From Tunturibacter gelidoferens (GTDB taxonomy: Bacteria > Acidobacteriota > Terriglobia > Terriglobales > Acidobacteriaceae), in NCBI RefSeq assembly GCF_040358255.1, contig NZ_CP132938.1, positions 2,418,001-2,482,000 on the forward strand: a stretch of DNA of 64,000 nt. The letters are read 5' to 3'. The position numbers and the translations under genes were made by a program. A model generated the notes under the pieces. That model made no database searches, was not told the DNA's origin, and worked only from the letters and a program-made list of their open reading frames with translations. Below are positions 8,398-17,148 of the stretch, piece by piece (position 1 is the first letter of the stretch; every line of letters begins with the position of its first letter).

Positions 8398-9228
8398 CTA
8401 AGAGAGGCGGGTCTTCTCTTGGTGCAGGAGGCGGAAGGTTACGAAGATGGCTGGGATGAGGAAGATGAGCGAGCCCAGGACCCACATGATGACGGCTCCG
8501 GCGCGCTGGTCGGCGATGGGGTCGATGTGGAAGGGGTTTGGGCGCTCGAGATAGTAGGTGTAGACGGGGCGGTCGCAGAAGGCGAGGAAGGCGGAGAGTG
8601 CCGTGTTGACGATGTCCGCCAGGACCAGGTAGGGCAGCATGATCCAGCCGGGGTAGCGGGCGCTGGTGGGCCAGGGGCGGATGAGCGGCCACCAGAAGAG
8701 GATCGATGTGGAGAGGAAACAGATGTGCTCGAACTCATGCCAGTGTTCGTGCTCGAGGGCGAAGTCGTAGGCGGCGGGGATGTGCCAGAGGAGGAAGGTG
8801 AGGTTCATCGCGAGCCATGCTACGAGCGGCCGAGTGAGAAAGTGGCCGAGGGTTCGGAGCCATTTCATGCGCAGGAAGGGGGCGAGCAAATGGACAGTCA
8901 TGTCGTGGGGAAGGCCGCGGAGGAGTGGGACCTGTGGGTAGCCAAGGAGAAGAAGCGGTGGGACGAAGGACATCAGGAGGAGGTGCTCGACCATGTGGGC
9001 GCTGAGGAGCGCGTCGGCGAAGCCGTCCATGGGTGAGGCGATGGAGACCCAGATGGTCGCGATGCCGAGGTTGAAGCAGACGAGGCGCCAGGTGGGGAAG
9101 AGTGCGGGCCTCGTCTTGCGGATGGCGTACCAGCCGCGTGTGTAAAGGACGACGCTGAGGAGCAGCGCCGTGGTGAGGAAGAGCGGAGGGGACCATTCGT
9201 CGAAGATCGCCCTGTATTCAGGAGGCAT
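8398..9228 (-). CDS. ctaG: Cytochrome c oxidase assembly factor, CtaG (caa3) family
   Basis: 276 residues with about seven membrane helices. It matches the caa3_CtaG family (Bacillus CtaG type), needed for active caa3 oxidase and thought to help in copper-site assembly. Typical segments are WVSIASPMDGFADALLSAHMVEH, shown in two parts as SPMDGFADALLSAHM and VEHLLLM, then LAMNLTFLLWHIPAAYDFAL and EFEHICFLSTSILFWWPL, with conserved His residues near the membrane surface. It is the last gene of the respiratory cluster, separated from cytochrome b by a 305-base repeat-bearing gap. Confidence 0.9.
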   Translation of the reverse strand: MPPEYRAIFDEWSPPLFLTTALLLSVVLYTRGWYAIRKTRPALFPTWRLVCFNLGIATIWVSIASPMDGFADALLSAHMVEHLLLMSFVPPLLLLGYPQVPLLRGLPHDMTVHLLAPFLRMKWLRTLGHFLTRPLVAWLAMNLTFLLWHIPAAYDFALEHEHWHEFEHICFLSTSILFWWPLIRPWPTSARYPGWIMLPYLVLADIVNTALSAFLAFCDRPVYTYYLERPNPFHIDPIADQRAGAVIMWVLGSLIFLIPAIFVTFRLLHQEKTRLS

Positions 9229-9533
9229 TTGAGTAGGTTATATGCGGGGTTGATTCGTGTTTGGCGATTGTTGCGGAACGGAGACTTCGGCTGGGATGGG
9301 AATGCATACCCCAGGGGCTAAAGCCCCACGTCAAGCGCTGATGGAGAAACCCAAGGCTAAAGCCTTGGGGTACCTAGATGCAATGTGCCGGCGTAGCTGG
9401 ATGCGACGCCACGGCGTACTTGGATGAGAAGCCCTGGCGTGCTGGATGCGAAGTCTTGGCGTACTGGATCAAACCTCGACGTACCTGGATCAAAGCCACG
9501 ACGGAATGGATGCAAGCTCTTTTCTCGTGCGGT
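9229..9533. repeat. Repeat-bearing gap: hairpin pairs plus seven degenerate ~22-bp units
   Basis: Two related hairpins (CCAGGGGCTAAAGCCCCA near 9311 and CCAAGGCTAAAGCCTTGG near 9351) are followed by about seven direct units of 20-23 bases from 9370 to about 9525. The consensus is close to GTACYTGGATGCGAAGCCNYGGC. The units differ from each other at several positions and there are no unique spacers. There is no gene here; the array lies inside the minus-strand respiratory cluster. Confidence 0.75.
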
Positions 9534-11039
9534 CTACGGGGCACTGGAGGGCGGTGTGTGTTCCGTGGTGAGGGCCAGGTGGCGTGAGGCGTCGATGGCG
9601 GGTTGCAGATCATTGCCGCGCAGCGTGGTGAGGAATTTGACGAGTGCGGTGGTCTCTGACGGGTTGAGGGCGTTGCCGTAGGCTGGCATGTTGCCGCCGC
9701 CCTGGAGGACCTGGCGGATGATCTGATCTTCGGTCATGTGGGAGGCTACGGTGTCGAGTGCCGGGCCGCGAAGACCGCCTTCGCCGCCGATCGAATGGCA
9801 GTTGCGGCATTGCTTGTTCTGGAGGACGAGCGCGCCTTCGCGTTCGAGTGGGGTGCGGTTGTGCAGGTAGGACGCGGGGATGGGATCGCTGGTCCACGCG
9901 TTCATGATGGGACTCCACGGCGTGTAGGTGCCTAGGTGGGTGAAGACGCCGAGCGAGACTGCGAGGACAGATACGATCAAGACGGCTGCGGGTCGGCGGG
10001 ACACATGCTTTTCGCCTTCTCCCGAGAGAAGCGGGAGAAGGATGAGAGCGGCGATGCCGACGACCGGCATGATGAAGAGGACGGGAGTTTCGAGGGCGGG
10101 CGGGAGGTAGGCGAGGACGGCGTAGAGCCAGAGGAAGAAGTAGTCGGGCTTGGGCGCGGTTTCAATGATGGTGGGGTCGGGCTGGCCGCTGGGACCGAAG
10201 GGGCCGAACCAGAGCGCGCAGGCGATGACGGCCAGCATGATGGCGGCGGCGAAGGCGGCGTCCTTCCATGCGGCGTCGGGGACGAAGGGGATACCGGTCT
10301 TCTTCTCGAGCTCGTGGTACTCGCGCTGGTAGGTGGATTTTTTGACGAGGCGACCGGGCATGGGCCAGTCGTTGATGCCGAGACGAAGGACCATCCAGAC
10401 GTGCATGCCGACCAGCGCAAGCAGGATGCCGGGGATGACGAAGACGTGGAGGGCGAAGAAGCGGGAGAGGGTATTCCCCGCGATAATGGGGCCGCCGAGC
10501 ATGAGTCCGACGAGTGGGCCGCCGATGAGCGGGACGCGGCTGAGGATGGAGGCGCCGATGCCGAGGCCCCAGTAGGCATCCTGGTCGAAGCGCAGAACCT
10601 GGCCGGTGAAGGCCATGCCGAGGGTTAACAGGAGGAGGAAGACGCCGATGATCCAGGTGAGTTCGCGGGGGAACTTGTAGGCTCCGAAGAGGAAGACCTG
10701 CACCATGTGGATGAGGACGATGGCGACCATGAAGTCCGAGCCCCAGCCGTGCATGGCGCGGAGGAACCAGCCGAGCTTGACGTTGTGGTCGAGGAACTGG
10801 AGGCTGTTCCAGGCGTTGCTGGCGGTGGGGGCGTAGACGAGCGCGAGCAGGACGCCGGTCATGATCTGCAGGACGAGGATGACGGTGGCGGCGCTGCCGA
10901 AGACGTACCACCAACTGGCGGTGTTGGCGGGGACTTCGTGCTCGGCTGTTTCGATGAGAGGGGTGCCGAGTCCGAGCCGGGCTTCGAACCAGTTGTAGAC
11001 CTCGAGGCTGCGTTGCTTTAGGTCTGGCATGAGCTGCAC
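9534..11039 (-). CDS. Cytochrome b / cytochrome c fusion subunit of a bc-type complex
   Basis: 501 residues. The N-terminal ~210 residues are cytochrome b, with haem b His pairs in AMHGWGSDFMVAIVLIHMVQ and ALHVFVIPGILLALVGMHVW. A subunit IV-like part follows (about 270-390), including PDYFFLWLYAVLAYLPP, the counterpart of the PEWY quinol-site loop. The last ~110 residues are a cytochrome c domain with CRNCH and the Met-ligand region GGGNMPAYG. Its start overlaps the Rieske stop by 22 bases. The fused haem c domain can replace a separate c1, handing electrons towards the downstream dihaem cytochrome or the oxidase; that route is inference. Confidence 0.93.
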   Translation of the reverse strand: MQLMPDLKQRSLEVYNWFEARLGLGTPLIETAEHEVPANTASWWYVFGSAATVILVLQIMTGVLLALVYAPTASNAWNSLQFLDHNVKLGWFLRAMHGWGSDFMVAIVLIHMVQVFLFGAYKFPRELTWIIGVFLLLLTLGMAFTGQVLRFDQDAYWGLGIGASILSRVPLIGGPLVGLMLGGPIIAGNTLSRFFALHVFVIPGILLALVGMHVWMVLRLGINDWPMPGRLVKKSTYQREYHELEKKTGIPFVPDAAWKDAAFAAAIMLAVIACALWFGPFGPSGQPDPTIIETAPKPDYFFLWLYAVLAYLPPALETPVLFIMPVVGIAALILLPLLSGEGEKHVSRRPAAVLIVSVLAVSLGVFTHLGTYTPWSPIMNAWTSDPIPASYLHNRTPLEREGALVLQNKQCRNCHSIGGEGGLRGPALDTVASHMTEDQIIRQVLQGGGNMPAYGNALNPSETTALVKFLTTLRGNDLQPAIDASRHLALTTEHTPPSSAP

Positions 11040-11719
11040 CTCGGCTGGGGTTGGTCATTGGTGTTAAGGCGGGCGGCGATCCGTGCTGCGGGGCTGCCAT
11101 CGATCTGGGTCTCTATCTGGGTTAGGGGAGTGACCATCTTTGCTTCATTGGCTAGCGTTGGCATTCTGCCGGCGCTGATCATGAGGGTGCCGTTCGAAAC
11201 TTTGTGCTGGTACTCGAAGAGGCCCCGCTCGGGTGGTCCGGAGGCGCGGGCACCGTCGGCGTAGTAGGCACCGCCGTGGCAGGGGCAAAGGAAGAGTTTG
11301 GACTGGGCGAACCAGCGGACTGGGCAGCCGAGGTGGGCGCAGTTGATGGCGAAGACCTGGAAAGTGTCGCCGGAGACGCGGCGGACCCAGCAGGGGATGT
11401 CGCCTGTCTGGCCGTCCCATTCGTTGGTGATGGGGTTGCGGTAGTTGACGAGGCGGGTTTCGCCTTCCGGGAAGTCGGCGAGCGGGCCGAGGTTGATCCA
11501 GGAGTTGTCGGTCGAGGTCTTCTTGAGCGCGGGGCCGAGAAGATAGCCGACGATTGGGATGGCAAGGACGAAGCCTACCAGCCCGTTGACCGCGAGAGCC
11601 AGCTTGAAGAGAAAGACGCGACGGGAGTGGCCTGCGGCGATGCTCGGGTCTTTGACGGAGTCGGGGTGTGGCTCGGTCAAGGTTTGATCGGTTGGTGGGA
11701 GCTGTTCACTCGGTATCAT
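11018..11719 (-). CDS. Rieske [2Fe-2S] iron-sulfur protein of the bc complex
   Basis: 233 residues. A short N-terminal tail with SRRVFLFKL leads into one membrane anchor (about 37-64). The Rieske cluster motifs are complete: Cys127 and His129 in NCAHLGC, and Cys145 and His148 in CPCHGG, with Cys132 and Cys147 placed for the usual disulfide. The head domain faces the periplasm and takes the first electron from quinol. It sits directly upstream of, and overlaps, the cytochrome b gene, as in typical petABC-like units. The HSRRVFLF region may act as a Tat-type signal. Confidence 0.94.
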   Translation of the reverse strand: MIPSEQLPPTDQTLTEPHPDSVKDPSIAAGHSRRVFLFKLALAVNGLVGFVLAIPIVGYLLGPALKKTSTDNSWINLGPLADFPEGETRLVNYRNPITNEWDGQTGDIPCWVRRVSGDTFQVFAINCAHLGCPVRWFAQSKLFLCPCHGGAYYADGARASGPPERGLFEYQHKVSNGTLMISAGRMPTLANEAKMVTPLTQIETQIDGSPAARIAARLNTNDQPQPRCSSCQT

Positions 11720-11783
11720 TGCTTGCTGCTCCTGCGTTGCTTCGTTTTCAATTCTTCTGATCGTCCGAATCTAGAGTGAGTGC

Positions 11784-12548
11784 TTAGTGGGAGTGATAGG
11801 GCTGGCCGGGCTCGGCGACGCGTTTGGAGGCTAGCCAGGCGATGATGTCGGTGATTTGCTGGTCGTTGAGGGGCTGGGCGGAGTCAGAGCGCCAGTCGGG
11901 CATGCCCTCGTCGGGACGGCCTGCGATGACGATGCTGCGCAGGTCCTGATCGCTGATGAGGGCGAGATAGGATGGGTTGACGATGGAGCCAAGTTTGCCT
12001 GCGGTGGCTTTGGGATCGCTGGTTTTAGAATCGGCGGAGGTGCCTTCGCCGTCTGCGCCGTGGCATCGGGCACAGGCTGCGGAGTAGGCTTGCTGTCCGC
12101 GGTTGGCATCGCCCTGCAGCGTGGCGGCATAGGGTGGAAGGGTCGTGCCTGCGAGTTGATCGGAGGCGCTCCACTGCTGCATGGCGCCTTGCGCCAAGAT
12201 GGTGACCTGTTGATCGGTGAGCGATCCGCCGGAGGCTTTGGCGAAGGCAGGCATCAGGCCGCCGGGGACGCCTTGGGCGATGGTCTGGTGTATGGTCTGC
12301 TCTCCGGCTACTGCGAGGTAGACGGGGTTTGCGAGCGATATCGCTGCGCCGTTCTTGCCGTTGTTCCCGTGGCAGGCCGCGCAGTTTTGTTTGTAGAGGG
12401 TTGCGAAGTCCAGGACCTCATCGGGGCGTACGACTTCAGGACCTGGTCCGGGGCGGCCGGGGATGCGACTGCAACCGGTGGTGGTGATGCAGACAGCCGA
12501 CAGCATGAGGGTGCCGAACACTGCGAGTCTGTGAGGGGCGGATCTCAT
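11784..12548 (-). CDS. Dihaem cytochrome c lipoprotein
   Basis: 254 residues. The N-terminus ends in a lipobox (TTTGC), predicting a periplasm-facing lipoprotein. Two cytochrome c domains carry CAACHG (about residue 57) and CARCHGADGEG (about 158), each followed by a possible Met ligand (GLMPAF, GMPDW). Between oxidase and bc genes, it is well placed to carry electrons from the bc complex to the caa3 oxidase; this role is inferred from position. Confidence 0.9.
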   Translation of the reverse strand: MRSAPHRLAVFGTLMLSAVCITTTGCSRIPGRPGPGPEVVRPDEVLDFATLYKQNCAACHGNNGKNGAAISLANPVYLAVAGEQTIHQTIAQGVPGGLMPAFAKASGGSLTDQQVTILAQGAMQQWSASDQLAGTTLPPYAATLQGDANRGQQAYSAACARCHGADGEGTSADSKTSDPKATAGKLGSIVNPSYLALISDQDLRSIVIAGRPDEGMPDWRSDSAQPLNDQQITDIIAWLASKRVAEPGQPYHSH

Positions 12549-12572
12549 TGTTGTTTGCTCATTGTTGTTTGC

Positions 12573-13442
12573 TCATTGTTCGTCGTCTTTCGTAAGAGGT
12601 ACATCGCTGTGGATACCGGCGCGAACGGCGAAGGGTAGGGATCGAAACTGCGGAGTGCGCACCTTGACCTGAAGGTTAACGACGAAGCCGCAGACGAGGC
12701 CGAAGGCGATCTGTGAGATGACAAACCACAGCCAGTTGATGCGGGCGTTGAGGACAGGACTGATGATTCCGAGCGCCGAATAGAGAAGGCCGGTCCAGAG
12801 TAAGGGAGCGACGAAGCCGGCGGTGAGGATTGGCTTTCTAGGAAACATCGGCAACATGGCTCCGTAGAGAAGACCGATCAGGACGGAGGTGAAGGCGTGG
12901 ATGCCGGTTGCAGCGAGAAGCCCTTCGAGGTGAAATTGGGTGAGGAAGGCGGTGCTCTCACTCCCCCAACTGACAAAGCCGCCTGCGGCGAGTAGATTCA
13001 CGGCGTACCAGATGCTGTGATATTTGAGGAGGCCGAAGAGAGCTGCGGGAATGATCATCGCGATGCCGCCTACGATGCCGCCCTTAATGCCGGAGGTGAT
13101 GCTGAAGGTTTCGACCGGCAATAGCTGGCGGTGGGTTGCGCCGACAGGAAGCTGCTCGCGGGTGGTGCGGGTGCTCGAGATCTGCATGACGCCGGTTTGT
13201 ACGGGGACGGCGACGTGAAGTTCGTGCGGGAAGATGTCGAAGAACCATCCGAACATGGAACGCAGAGCCAGGAGGAGTCCTAAGAGGCTGATGACCCAGT
13301 GGGTGACCATGCCGGTGATCATGAGCGAGAGACCGAGCGCGAGGACCATGGGCCACGGCGTTGGTGCCGGAAGGATGACGGTGTCTGACCGGTGCTCGTG
13401 CTGGTGACCTTGTGCGGATTGCGTGATTTGTTCTTCCTGCAT
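12573..13442 (-). CDS. Seven-helix membrane protein of the oxidase cluster, unknown
   Basis: 289 residues. A His-rich N-terminal tail (GHQHEHRSD) precedes about seven hydrophobic helices: two early ones (WPMVLALGLSLMITG and HWVISLLGLLLAL), a hydrophilic stretch of about 60 residues, then five more. The first 70 residues have the length and two-helix look of a small oxidase subunit IV, and the rest resembles no family I can name. It lies 21 bases after the subunit III gene. A role in the oxidase or its assembly is inferred from position only. Confidence 0.75.
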   Translation of the reverse strand: MQEEQITQSAQGHQHEHRSDTVILPAPTPWPMVLALGLSLMITGMVTHWVISLLGLLLALRSMFGWFFDIFPHELHVAVPVQTGVMQISSTRTTREQLPVGATHRQLLPVETFSITSGIKGGIVGGIAMIIPAALFGLLKYHSIWYAVNLLAAGGFVSWGSESTAFLTQFHLEGLLAATGIHAFTSVLIGLLYGAMLPMFPRKPILTAGFVAPLLWTGLLYSALGIISPVLNARINWLWFVISQIAFGLVCGFVVNLQVKVRTPQFRSLPFAVRAGIHSDVPLTKDDEQ

Positions 13443-13463
13443 CGTGCTCCTCCTCTCCGGAAG

Positions 13464-14078
13464 TTATCTGCCTAAGACATAGACGACGAGAAATACGACG
13501 ACCCAGACTGCGTCGACGAAGTGCCAGTAGAGGGAGAGGACTTCGAGCTTCTCGGAGTGCTCTTCTTTTACGTGGCCGGTTAGCGAGAGCCCGAGGGTGA
13601 GAGAGAGCATGATGAGGCCGACGACTACGTGGGTCGCGTGGAGGCCGACCAGAGAGTAGTAGGTGGTACCGAAGAGGTTGGTCTTGATGGTGAGGCCCTC
13701 GTCGTGGATGAGGTGATACCACTCGCGGGCGGTGGTGGCGAGAAAGATGGTGCCAAGCAGGACGGTGGCGGCGAGATTGAGGGTGCAGCCTCGGAGGTTA
13801 TCTTTGCGCAGATTGCTGACGGCGAAGTGAACGAAGATACTGCTGGAAAGCAGACAGATGGTGCCGAAGATGGGGAGCTCGAGCACCTGCGCGGGGGTTG
13901 GCCCGCTGAGGCTCTTGCCGATGTAGTAGATGTAGGCGACGACGAAGATGATGAAGATCGCAGACTCGGCGATGATGAGACACGCCATGCCGACGGTGCC
14001 GCGGTAAGGCAGCTTCCATGGGGTTTCGATCGGCCCGTCGATTGGAATTCTGCTTGCGGTGGTTACGGTTGTCATCAT
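13464..14078 (-). CDS. ctaE: Cytochrome c oxidase subunit III
   Basis: 204 residues with five predicted helices, the short bacterial form lacking the first two helices of the mitochondrial protein. Recognisable segments are GMACLIIAESAIF near the start, LVGLHATHVVVGLIML in the middle and the C-terminal SLYWHFVDAVWVVVFLVVYV. The ATG overlaps the subunit I stop by 4 bases (ATGA), implying coupled translation. Confidence 0.94.
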   Translation of the reverse strand: MMTTVTTASRIPIDGPIETPWKLPYRGTVGMACLIIAESAIFIIFVVAYIYYIGKSLSGPTPAQVLELPIFGTICLLSSSIFVHFAVSNLRKDNLRGCTLNLAATVLLGTIFLATTAREWYHLIHDEGLTIKTNLFGTTYYSLVGLHATHVVVGLIMLSLTLGLSLTGHVKEEHSEKLEVLSLYWHFVDAVWVVVFLVVYVLGR

Positions 14079-15757
14079 TCGTAGTCCGAGTCTGGATCTT
14101 CAGGGTGTTTCAGATCCCATAGTGGCCGGCGGCTGCTGACGGTTGGTTCGATGGCAAAGTTATAGGACGGCGGCGGCGAAGGGACGGACCATTCGAGGGT
14201 CCAGGCGTCCCATGGATCGTGGCCAGCCTCTTTGCCTTTGAAGTAGGAGTAGATCATGTTGTAGACCAGGACGATGGTGCCTGCTGCCTGAAAGATAGCT
14301 CCGATGCCGACTATGAGATTCAGAGTGTCCCAGCCGCGGCCCGCTTCGTAGGTGTAGATACGTCGCGGCATGCCGAGGATGCCGGGGACGTGCATGAAGT
14401 CGAAGGTGAGATGGAAGCCGATGAGGAAGAGCCAGAAGTGCCACTTGCCAAGCGTCTCGCTCATCATCCTGCCGGTGACTTTGGGGTACCAGAAGTAGAA
14501 GGCGCCGAAGAGCGAGAAGACGATTGCTCCGACGAGTACGTAATGGAAGTGAGCGACGACAAAGTAGGAGGCGCTGAGCTGCCAGTTGAACGGAGCGGCG
14601 GCGAGCATGATGCCGGTAAGGCCCGCGATGAGGAACTGAAAGAGAAAACCGATCATGAACATCATGGGGACAGCAAAGATGATCTTGCCGCCCCATATGG
14701 TCGCGAGCCAGTTGAAGATCTTGATTCCGGTCGGAACCGAGATGACCATGGTGGCGAAGACGAAGAAGGTGTTGCCCGCAGGGCCGAGGCCAGCGGTGAA
14801 CATGTGGTGCGCCCAGACGCTGAGGCTGATGAAGCCGATGGAGACTGAGGCCGCCACCATCGCGGGGTAGCCGAACATGGCCTTGCGGGAGAAGACGGGG
14901 ATGATCTCGTTGGCGAAGGCGAAGGCGGGGAGCACGAGGACGTAGACCTCGGGGTGGCCGAAGATCCAGAAGAAGTGCATCCACAGGATGGCGGAGCCGC
15001 CGGCCTGCGTGTCGAAGAAGTGAGCGCCGAGGTAGCGGTCGAGCGTGAGCATGATCTGCGCTGCGGTGAGCGGACTGACGGCAACGAAGACGATGCCGGA
15101 CATGACGAGGTAGAGCCACGGGAGCAGCGGCATGCGGCTCATCTTCATGCCTTTGCAACGCATGCAGAGGATGGTGGTGACGATGTTGAGTGCAGTGCCG
15201 ATGCTTCCTACACCACTGAGAAAGACGGCGAGCGTCCAGTAGTCGGTGCTGTGACCGGGCGAGAAGACCTTTGAGGTGAGAGGGGCGTAAGCGAACCATC
15301 CGACGTCGGGCGCAGAGCCTGCGGCGTAGAGGCCGCTGCCGCCGATGTAACTGAAGTAGAGCAGGAGGCCGGCGAAGGCGGAGATCCAGAAGCTGAAGGC
15401 GTTCAGCCGCGGGAAGGCCATGTCGCGCGCGCCAATCATGAGGGGGACAAGATAGTTCCCCATGCCGAAGAGGATGGGCATTCCCATGAAGAAGACCATG
15501 GTGGTGCCGTGCATGGTGAAGAGCTGGTTGAAGACCTGAGGCGAGACAAAGTGGTTGTTGGGAATTGCGAGCTGAATTCGCATCAGGATCGCTTCGAAGC
15601 CAGCGATGACGAGAAAGATCAGGGCGTACACGATGTACATCAGCCCGATTTTTTTATGATCGACTGTCGTTAGCCACTCGTAGATGACGTTGAGCGGTGG
15701 TCGACTCTGAGTCTCCAGTGTCTCGTCGACTGCTTCCAATACAGGAGTTGTGGTCAT
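14075..15757 (-). CDS. ctaD: Cytochrome c oxidase subunit I (haem-copper, A-type)
   Basis: 560 residues with about 12 helices. It carries the binuclear haem-copper centre that reduces oxygen to water and pumps protons. Visible markers are the low-spin haem His in FTMHGTTMVFFMG, GHPEVYVLVLPAF with the CuB His and the Glu and Tyr of A1-type enzymes, the His pair in WAHHMFTAG, and HFHYVLVG with the haem a3 and a ligands. D-channel residues appear in RDMAFPRLNAFSFW. Gene order II-I-III fits a caa3 operon. Confidence 0.96.
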   Translation of the reverse strand: MTTTPVLEAVDETLETQSRPPLNVIYEWLTTVDHKKIGLMYIVYALIFLVIAGFEAILMRIQLAIPNNHFVSPQVFNQLFTMHGTTMVFFMGMPILFGMGNYLVPLMIGARDMAFPRLNAFSFWISAFAGLLLYFSYIGGSGLYAAGSAPDVGWFAYAPLTSKVFSPGHSTDYWTLAVFLSGVGSIGTALNIVTTILCMRCKGMKMSRMPLLPWLYLVMSGIVFVAVSPLTAAQIMLTLDRYLGAHFFDTQAGGSAILWMHFFWIFGHPEVYVLVLPAFAFANEIIPVFSRKAMFGYPAMVAASVSIGFISLSVWAHHMFTAGLGPAGNTFFVFATMVISVPTGIKIFNWLATIWGGKIIFAVPMMFMIGFLFQFLIAGLTGIMLAAAPFNWQLSASYFVVAHFHYVLVGAIVFSLFGAFYFWYPKVTGRMMSETLGKWHFWLFLIGFHLTFDFMHVPGILGMPRRIYTYEAGRGWDTLNLIVGIGAIFQAAGTIVLVYNMIYSYFKGKEAGHDPWDAWTLEWSVPSPPPSYNFAIEPTVSSRRPLWDLKHPEDPDSDYE

Positions 15758-15781
15758 GCTTCGCTTCTTTCCGGTAAAGGG

Positions 15782-16810
15782 TTAGTGAAGCTGAGAGAGA
15801 TAAGCGGTGATGACGTCGAGATCGTGATCGTTCAAATGCATCGCCGGCATTAAGGAACCGGGCTTCATGGAGTTCGGGTCATCGACCCACCGCCTCAGAT
15901 TTGCGGGCGTGTTTTGAATCGGCCCGGAGGCGATGGTGTCGCGGCTAGCGAGGTGGGTCAGGTCGGGGCCGAAGCGGCCGGTGGCGACGGTTCCTTTGAT
16001 GGCGTGGCAGTTGATGCAGGCGTCTTTCATGAAGACGGCCTGACCCTCGGTTGCCGCGGCGTTGCCGGGGAAGTCCTTCTGTGCGGGCCTATTTTGCTGG
16101 TCGAGCCAGGCGGCAAAGTCTTGCGGGGTCTGCGCGTAGACGCGGAGGAGCATCTTTGCGTGTTGGGTTCCGCAGTATTGGGCGCACTGGCCGAGATAGA
16201 GGCCCGTCGCTTCAGGGTCGATCCACATGGTGTTGACGCGGTTTGGAATCAGGTCCATCTTGCCGGCGAGACGAGGTATCCAGAAGCTGTGGGAGACGTC
16301 GGCCGAGGACATCGTCAGATAGGTCGGGGTTGGCGATGCTGGGTCGCTGATGGGAACGTGGAGCTCGTTGGCTGTAACGACGCCGGACTTGGGATAGCGG
16401 TACTCCCACCAGAACTGGTGGCCGATGATCGTTACGTCGAGTGCACTCGCGGGCTTGGGAATCGCCTCGGTTCCGAGGATGACGCGCGTGGTCGTGAGGA
16501 AGAGCGTTACGACGATCAGGATCGGGATGACGGTCCAGGAGAGTTCGATCTGGTTGCTGCCGTAGATCTGGGCGGGCTCGCGATTGGAGTCTGTGGGGCG
16601 GTGCCGGAAGCGGATGAGGGCATAGAGCAAGAGTCCGGCGACGATGAGAAATATGACCAGCGTGATGGAAAGAACTAACATCGACAGGCCGAAGGCAGAG
16701 CGCGCCGGCGTGCCGGCAGGATCGAAGATGTTGGTGGGAGATTGGGCGTAGGCTGTGCCGGTAAGCAAAGACACGCCGCACACCGCTCTCCGTAAGATCC
16801 ATGCAGGCAT
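15782..16810 (-). CDS. ctaC: Cytochrome c oxidase subunit II with C-terminal cytochrome c (caa3 type)
   Basis: From the ATG at 16810 the protein is about 342 residues. That start gives a good signal peptide (MPAWILRRAVCGVSLLTG, cleavage near AYA-Q); an in-frame ATG at 16969 would add 53 residues, and no start has a clear ribosome site. Two membrane helices follow, then the CuA domain with GQCAQYCGTQHAKM (C-x3-C-x3-H-x2-M) and the aromatic GHQFWWEYRYP. A fused cytochrome c domain near the end carries CINCH. The CuA and haem c together make this a caa3-type entry site for electrons. Confidence 0.93.
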   Translation of the reverse strand: MPAWILRRAVCGVSLLTGTAYAQSPTNIFDPAGTPARSAFGLSMLVLSITLVIFLIVAGLLLYALIRFRHRPTDSNREPAQIYGSNQIELSWTVIPILIVVTLFLTTTRVILGTEAIPKPASALDVTIIGHQFWWEYRYPKSGVVTANELHVPISDPASPTPTYLTMSSADVSHSFWIPRLAGKMDLIPNRVNTMWIDPEATGLYLGQCAQYCGTQHAKMLLRVYAQTPQDFAAWLDQQNRPAQKDFPGNAAATEGQAVFMKDACINCHAIKGTVATGRFGPDLTHLASRDTIASGPIQNTPANLRRWVDDPNSMKPGSLMPAMHLNDHDLDVITAYLSQLH

Positions 16811-17148
16811 GGTCTTGGTTTTAGGGATATCTGCCGGCGAGGGTTTGGCGAAAGGAGACAAGGCGGTATGACCTCGATACGCAACAGGTTGAAGGAGCAT
16901 CACTAAAGCCAAGGGTCTGAGTAGGATGTTAAACCAATCCAGCCATTGTTGATTGACGTTGCGAAACATTTTGTTTCGTTTATGACATTCACCGCGTTAG
17001 ATGGGGATGACGTTCAAATGGCGGCAGGTTTGTCAGGAGAAATTTTTGGGGTGTAACGCTGGTGGTTGCGAGGAGCTTTACAGCGGCTAACTCAAGCCAG
17101 GTGGAGAGAACGCTGCTGCCACAGCCATGCCACCTTCTTGTGGTGGTT

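Noticed and set aside
9370..9525. Possible CRISPR array
   Set aside because: Units of 20-23 bases are contiguous and degenerate, with no unique spacers and no cas genes nearby.
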